Source: Nitrospira sp. (GTDB lineage Bacteria > Nitrospirota > Nitrospiria > Nitrospirales > Nitrospiraceae). From it: a stretch of 8,064 bases of DNA. Positions 5,282-8,064 of the stretch are shown piece by piece. Position numbers and translations under genes: made by a program. Each line of letters opens with the position of its first letter. Position 1 is the first letter of the stretch. The notes under the pieces are model-generated. The model was not told the DNA's origin and ran no database searches. It saw only the letters and a list, made by a program, of their open reading frames with translations. The DNA lies in assembly GCA_025360665.1 (NCBI GenBank), contig JANYBU010000368.1, positions 1 to 8,064 of the forward strand, read 5' to 3'.

Positions 5282-5902
5282 ATGACCATGCCATCCCAGT
5301 TCACAGAGGAAGAAGCGGTCTTGATGGCCGATCAGCACTTCTTTCAAGCCAAGGCGCAGATCATGGCCAAGGTGCGCCACTTGCTCGCGGCCACGCATGC
5401 GGCGTTGAAAGAGGAAGTCGCGTCAGCCACGCTCGTGGCCCCGCCGGATTTCGATCCCACCAACTGTCACTTTGTGAAGGGGGAGCATCTCGAATTCTTT
5501 CCCTACCAATATCTGGATTTTCCGAAACACTTTCACGACTCGAACGCCTTTGCTTTTCGGACGCTCTTCTGGTGGGGGCACCACGTCGTGTGCGCCTTGA
5601 TGCTGGAGGGGGAGGGGATCAAGCAGTACAAGGTACGGATCGTGGACCGGTTTCATCAGCTCGCCGGGCAGGGGTTGGAACTGTCGTTGGCGCCGACATT
5701 GTGGGAATGGAAACGCGGCGAGGGGTACACGTTGCCGATTACCCACGATCGCAAGGCGCAGATTGCCGCCGTGTTGGCCGAACGGTCCTTTCTGAAGATC
5801 GTCCGCTTCCTGCCGTTCACCGATCCAAGGATTCAGTCGGGCCAAGTGCCGGAATTTAGCCGCGAGACCTTTCGGGCCATCCTTCCCATCGTGACCCACT
5901 AG
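5282..5902 (+). CDS. Conserved-looking hypothetical protein, soluble, His/aromatic rich
   Basis: A 206-residue protein with no signal peptide or membrane helix. The N-terminal third (residues 7-50) looks helical and charged (FTEEEAVLMADQHFF, then AKAQIMAKVRHLL). The middle holds a dense aromatic/His stretch, FFPYQYLDFPKHFHDSNAF, then FRTLFWWGHHVVCALMLEGE. The C-terminal part has TLWEWKRGEGYTLP and FLPFTDPRI. The His-His and His-Asp positions could be metal or heme ligands, but no known motif is recognised. The start is uncertain: TTG at 5279, ATG at 5282 and ATG at 5288 are all in frame and none has a good Shine-Dalgarno sequence; I chose the first ATG. It follows the tandem CHCC gene after 34 bp and probably shares its transcript. 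A hairpin begins right after its stop. Confidence 0.65.
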   Translation: MTMPSQFTEEEAVLMADQHFFQAKAQIMAKVRHLLAATHAALKEEVASATLVAPPDFDPTNCHFVKGEHLEFFPYQYLDFPKHFHDSNAFAFRTLFWWGHHVVCALMLEGEGIKQYKVRIVDRFHQLAGQGLELSLAPTLWEWKRGEGYTLPITHDRKAQIAAVLAERSFLKIVRFLPFTDPRIQSGQVPEFSRETFRAILPIVTH

Positions 5903-5903
5903 C

Positions 5904-5990
5904 GAGGTAGGCTGAGGTCGAGGTCAAGGCTGAGCCAAGACCTGACATTCTTCGTCTTTGCCTCAACCTTAGCCTGAGCCTCGGCCTTTT
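5904..5990 (+). terminator. Imperfect long hairpin of 6 nt units, likely transcription end
   Basis: The left arm contains the hexamers ggctga, ggtcga, ggtcaa, ggctga (5910-5933). The right arm contains tcaacc, ttagcc, tgagcc, tcggcc (5963-5986), the same GGYYRA unit on the other strand. Segments 5909-5941 and 5954-5987 match as complements at about 25 of 33 positions with one gap; several mismatches are C/T changes that still pair as G-U in RNA. The hairpin starts 2 bp after the stop at 5902 and is followed by cctttt, a short T-run. It probably ends the 4879-5902 transcript, though the stem is imperfect. Confidence 0.5.
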
Positions 5991-5999
5991 CGGTGCTGG

Positions 6000-6020
6000 C
6001 GGACTTTTTCAGCATCCTGT
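6000..6020 (+). repeat. Isolated end sequence resembling the dispersed repeat's terminal repeat
   Basis: The segment ctttttcagcatcctg (6004-6019) closely resembles ctttttcagcatctg, the outer end of the repeat at 968-1178, but none of the element's core lies beside it. It may be a solo terminal repeat or the remnant of a deleted copy. Confidence 0.5.
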
Positions 6021-6032
6021 TCGCCCAGGCAT

Positions 6033-6061
6033 TTGTCTCTCATCAGTAACTTGGGTAGACT
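6033..6061 (+). promoter_or_regulatory. Candidate promoter of the lipoprotein operon
   Basis: TTGTCT (6033-6038) and TAGACT (6056-6061) each match 4 of 6 sigma-70 consensus bases and are spaced by 17 bp. They lie about 50 bp before the GTG start of the lipoprotein gene, after a probable terminator. Both boxes are weak, so this is only the best candidate in the spacer. Confidence 0.3.
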
Positions 6062-6093
6062 GGGCTCGCTTCAACGGTGGGGCGGTCAATCGC

Positions 6094-6100
6094 AAGGAGG
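6094..6100 (+). promoter_or_regulatory. Strong ribosome binding site that decides a GTG start
   Basis: AAGGAGG lies 8 bases before the GTG at 6109, an ideal spacing. An ATG directly touching the site (6101) is out of frame and gives only three codons (Met-Lys-Ser) before a TGA at 6110-6112 that overlaps the GTG. Confidence 0.75.
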
Positions 6101-6108
6101 ATGAAATC

Positions 6109-6765
6109 GTGAAACAGACGATGGGACGACTGGGCATCGGTATCGTGTTCGTGGCCAGCCTGCTGATGGGAGCAGGCTGCGGGGGCATCGGGAAAACGTT
6201 CTATCTGGATCTTCAGCAGAAACAAACGGCGGCGCAATACCTGGAGCCGGAACCGGTCAGGATCGTCATCGAAACCTTCGAGGATCGGCGACTGGAAAAG
6301 AGTCGGCTCGGTCTGCGGACTCATTTGTGGGGTGGGGTGAGCTACTTCAACGTGGCAGGGGAGCGGCCAGGAGACGTAATGGCCCAGGCCCTTGCAGATC
6401 GTCTAAAAACGCGCGGATGGAAGGATCGGGCTTGGACGGTGCGAGTGGCTTCCAGCGGGGCCGTGACGAATCTGAACGATGCCGACATCGTCATCAGCGG
6501 GCAGTTGCTCGATTTTTCAGCCAACGCCAAGAGCCGACTCTTCTCGACAGTGGTGAACACGAGCAGCAAAATGGTGATCACTGCAAGGAACCTTGGCGAC
6601 CAGAGCGTGACGATCAGAGGTGTCGAGGGGGCACAGCGCGATACCGTGGTCTGGTTTAGCGAGGACGATGTGCAACAGTTACTGGCTGCGACCCTGAAGG
6701 ACGGCATCGATCGGTTCCTCGACGATACGACGATCGAGCAGAAGGCTCTGCGACCGGCGCGTTGA
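6109..6765 (+). CDS. Putative YajG-like lipoprotein
   Basis: A 218-residue protein with a signal sequence (basic start MKQTMGR, hydrophobic core GIGIVFVASLLMGAG) and Cys24 as probable lipidation site. The lipobox GAGC is weak because position -3 is Gly rather than Leu. Gly at +2 would send it to the outer membrane under the usual rule. The mature part has VRIVIETFEDRR (about 50-61), SRLGLRTHLWGG, an Ala/Leu helix (PGDVMAQALADRLKTRGW), ADIVISGQLLDFSA, and a C-terminal helix (DDVQQLLAATLKDGIDRFLD). That order resembles YajG/Lipoprotein_16-type proteins, which are periplasm-facing lipoproteins of poorly defined role; the match is by eye only. It uses GTG with a strong ribosome binding site. The next gene begins 26 bp later on the same strand, so they probably form an operon. 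Confidence 0.75.
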   Translation: MKQTMGRLGIGIVFVASLLMGAGCGGIGKTFYLDLQQKQTAAQYLEPEPVRIVIETFEDRRLEKSRLGLRTHLWGGVSYFNVAGERPGDVMAQALADRLKTRGWKDRAWTVRVASSGAVTNLNDADIVISGQLLDFSANAKSRLFSTVVNTSSKMVITARNLGDQSVTIRGVEGAQRDTVVWFSEDDVQQLLAATLKDGIDRFLDDTTIEQKALRPAR

Positions 6766-6791
6766 TGGGCCGGGGGAGGAAATGACCCACC

Positions 6792-7853
6792 GTGCGTGAA
6801 CGTCGTTGGGAAACGACGACCCCGTTGACCTTCGGTCAGGTGCTCGTCGTGGGCGAACGGCTGGCTGCGTTGGGTTTGAAGCCGGCGGTGCCTGCGCGAG
6901 ACGTCATTTGTTATGTCGAGGAGTGGACGGTCGAGTCTCCTGAGGATTTCGACCAGCTGGACGCGTGGTCTACGGAAGATGTGACGCTGATCCAGGTCCG
7001 AGAGGGTTGGCGCGGCGACTTTTTTCTTCTGGCCGGGGCCTACCACACTGTGTACCAGCGCTATCAGGATGTAGGCACCTACTGCTCGATCAGCCATCCC
7101 TGGCGCATTCGCGATCCGTTACGGCTTCACGACCCCCGCAGCATGCTCTGGCTGGGATTTCGCCATGCCCATTCGTTTATCCGCGTACGGCTCCAGACAA
7201 AAGAGGTCATCACCCCCGGCGAGACGCGCGGGGATGCCGAGCGGGTGCAGTGGCTGGAGGAACGGCGCACGGCGTTTCTCGAAGCGATCACGCTGTTAGA
7301 GCTTCCTGTTGAGACATCGGTGGAGAAGCAGCAGCTGATGTTGCGTCCGGTCGATCCCTCCGTGCCCTTCTTCTGCTCCTGGCCCGACGCCTTCGGGCCT
7401 TGTCAGTTCGAATACAACACGGCAGACGCCTACGAGTTCCTGGTGCCGGCCAGTAAATTGGCCGCGACCTCTGCACCGGAACCAGCCAGCGTCCGAACCT
7501 ATCTGACGGGCTTCTCAGATGACGCGCTTGTTGACTTTCAAGCGATTGATCCCACTGTCCGCTCCGTCTATCGCTGTTCTGTGCATTGTCCGCTCGACGA
7601 TTTGCCGGAGATCCGATCTGCGATTGATCCCGATGGCCGCCTCTATAGCACCCTCTGTGAGTTTCAAACACAGGAACTGCTTCCGGATGGGGGGGATGCC
7701 TCCGCCATCATCGGGATCGTCGGCAACGAGACGGGCTTTCACATTGAGGCCCGTCTGAACCGAGCTCCGCTGAACGAGGATCTGATGGCTCCCTGGCTGG
7801 AACGGGTGATTGGGCATGCGGTGGTGTATGCGCCGCTCCCTCCTTTCGTCTAG
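6792..7853 (+). CDS. Hypothetical protein of 353 residues downstream of the lipoprotein gene
   Basis: I do not recognise this protein. It is soluble-looking, with no signal peptide or membrane segment. The N-terminal part contains DVICYVEEW, an acidic stretch ESPEDFDQLDAWSTEDV and then GDFFLLAGAYHTVYQRYQD. The middle has HPWRIRDPLRLHDPRSMLW and a helical stretch, RVQWLEERRTAFLEAITLLE. The second half repeats a theme of acidic/aromatic strands (FEYNTADAYEFLVPASKL, FSDDALVDFQAIDP, LCEFQTQELLPDGGD). Cysteines are scattered without a CxxC pair. The GTG start at 6792 is supported by GGAGGA at 6775-6780, 11 bases upstream, slightly far. No other in-frame start lies nearby. It probably shares the transcript of the lipoprotein gene, so the pair may work together, although one is predicted outside and one inside the cytoplasm. 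Its stop is followed within 5 bp by the dispersed repeat. Confidence 0.7.
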   Translation: MRERRWETTTPLTFGQVLVVGERLAALGLKPAVPARDVICYVEEWTVESPEDFDQLDAWSTEDVTLIQVREGWRGDFFLLAGAYHTVYQRYQDVGTYCSISHPWRIRDPLRLHDPRSMLWLGFRHAHSFIRVRLQTKEVITPGETRGDAERVQWLEERRTAFLEAITLLELPVETSVEKQQLMLRPVDPSVPFFCSWPDAFGPCQFEYNTADAYEFLVPASKLAATSAPEPASVRTYLTGFSDDALVDFQAIDPTVRSVYRCSVHCPLDDLPEIRSAIDPDGRLYSTLCEFQTQELLPDGGDASAIIGIVGNETGFHIEARLNRAPLNEDLMAPWLERVIGHAVVYAPLPPFV

Positions 7854-7855
7854 CG

Positions 7856-8027
7856 GACGGCTGAAAACGATCCCCAACTTTGTTCTCGGATCGAAAGCAT
7901 CCTCAACGTAGCCCACTCGGAGAACAAGCTGTCTTGGCAGCTTGGGGTGGGCGGGTGAGAAGAGCTACGCCTCCGGTGCTCTCCTCGGCTGCGGCCTTGC
8001 TGGACGAACTTTTTGAGCAGCCTGCGG
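7856..8027 (+). repeat. Dispersed intergenic repeat element, copy 2
   Basis: The core at 7872-8001 matches the complement of 1031-1161: ccccaact, ccactcggaga, a strictly conserved 25-base G-rich block starting at the end of the hairpin (cagcttggggtgggcgggtg and onward), tacgcctccggt and ctgcggccttgct. The ends are more worn than in copy 1: ggctgaaaac at 7859-7868 and ctttttgagcagcc at 8009-8022. It lacks the roughly 45 bp insert of copy 1. Read on the plus strand it has the same orientation to its upstream gene as copy 1 has to hpnA, and it begins about 5 bp after the stop. The remaining bases to the window end (8028-8064) show nothing I can identify. Confidence 0.8.
7925..7944. repeat. Conserved hairpin inside repeat copy 2
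   Basis: caagctgtc (7925-7933) and ggcagcttg (7936-7944) are complementary except for one position, which would be a G-U pair in one RNA strand. It is the counterpart of the perfect hairpin at 1088-1109, with spacer tt in place of ga. Confidence 0.65.
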
Positions 8028-8064
8028 GAGTGTTCTCCTGTTGTGCCACACGCGTGGGCCATCG

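Noticed and set aside
2161..5990. CRISPR array among the short repeats
   Set aside because: The units are 6 to 9 nt, contiguous or palindromic, without unique spacers of regular length, and no cas gene is present.

Overview
The window looks like chromosome of a GC-rich, Gram-negative, hopanoid- and carotenoid-making bacterium. My best guess is Nitrospira or another Nitrospirota member. That rests on the gene set (HpnA-type epimerase, CruF-type carotenoid protein, bacterial FPP synthase, YajG-like lipoprotein) and on the intergenic repeat style as I remember it; no marker gene in the window proves it. I see no rRNA, tRNA, CRISPR array, transposase or phage gene.

Left part (1-3160), all minus strand: a membrane-anchored protein cut by the window edge, a CruF/DUF422-type carotenoid membrane protein, hpnA and ispA-type farnesyl diphosphate synthase. 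These three complete genes form an isoprenoid neighbourhood: FPP synthase makes the C15 precursor of squalene/hopanoids and of carotenoids, and the other two are tailoring proteins of those end products. The genes are separated by repeat-filled spacers of about 105 to 225 bp, so a tight operon is not evident.

Middle part (3369-5902), all plus strand: a disrupted secreted FKBP-type prolyl isomerase gene (in-frame TGA plus a frameshift); a small protein whose cysteines and histidine fit the eukaryote-like PHD (C4HC3) zinc-finger spacing, coupled through a GTGA overlap to a three-helix membrane protein; a protein made of two tandem C-x3-H...C-x2-C zinc-site units; and an unknown 206-residue protein.

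Right part (6109-7853), plus strand: a lipoprotein with some YajG resemblance followed 26 bp later by a 353-residue protein of unknown function, probably one transcription unit.

The most striking content lies between genes. A roughly 170-210 bp repeat element occurs twice, both times starting 2-5 bp after a stop codon and in the same orientation relative to the gene it follows. Three other spacers hold hairpins whose arms are built from short phased units of 7, 9 and 6 nt. Nearly every longer spacer holds one of these repeat types.
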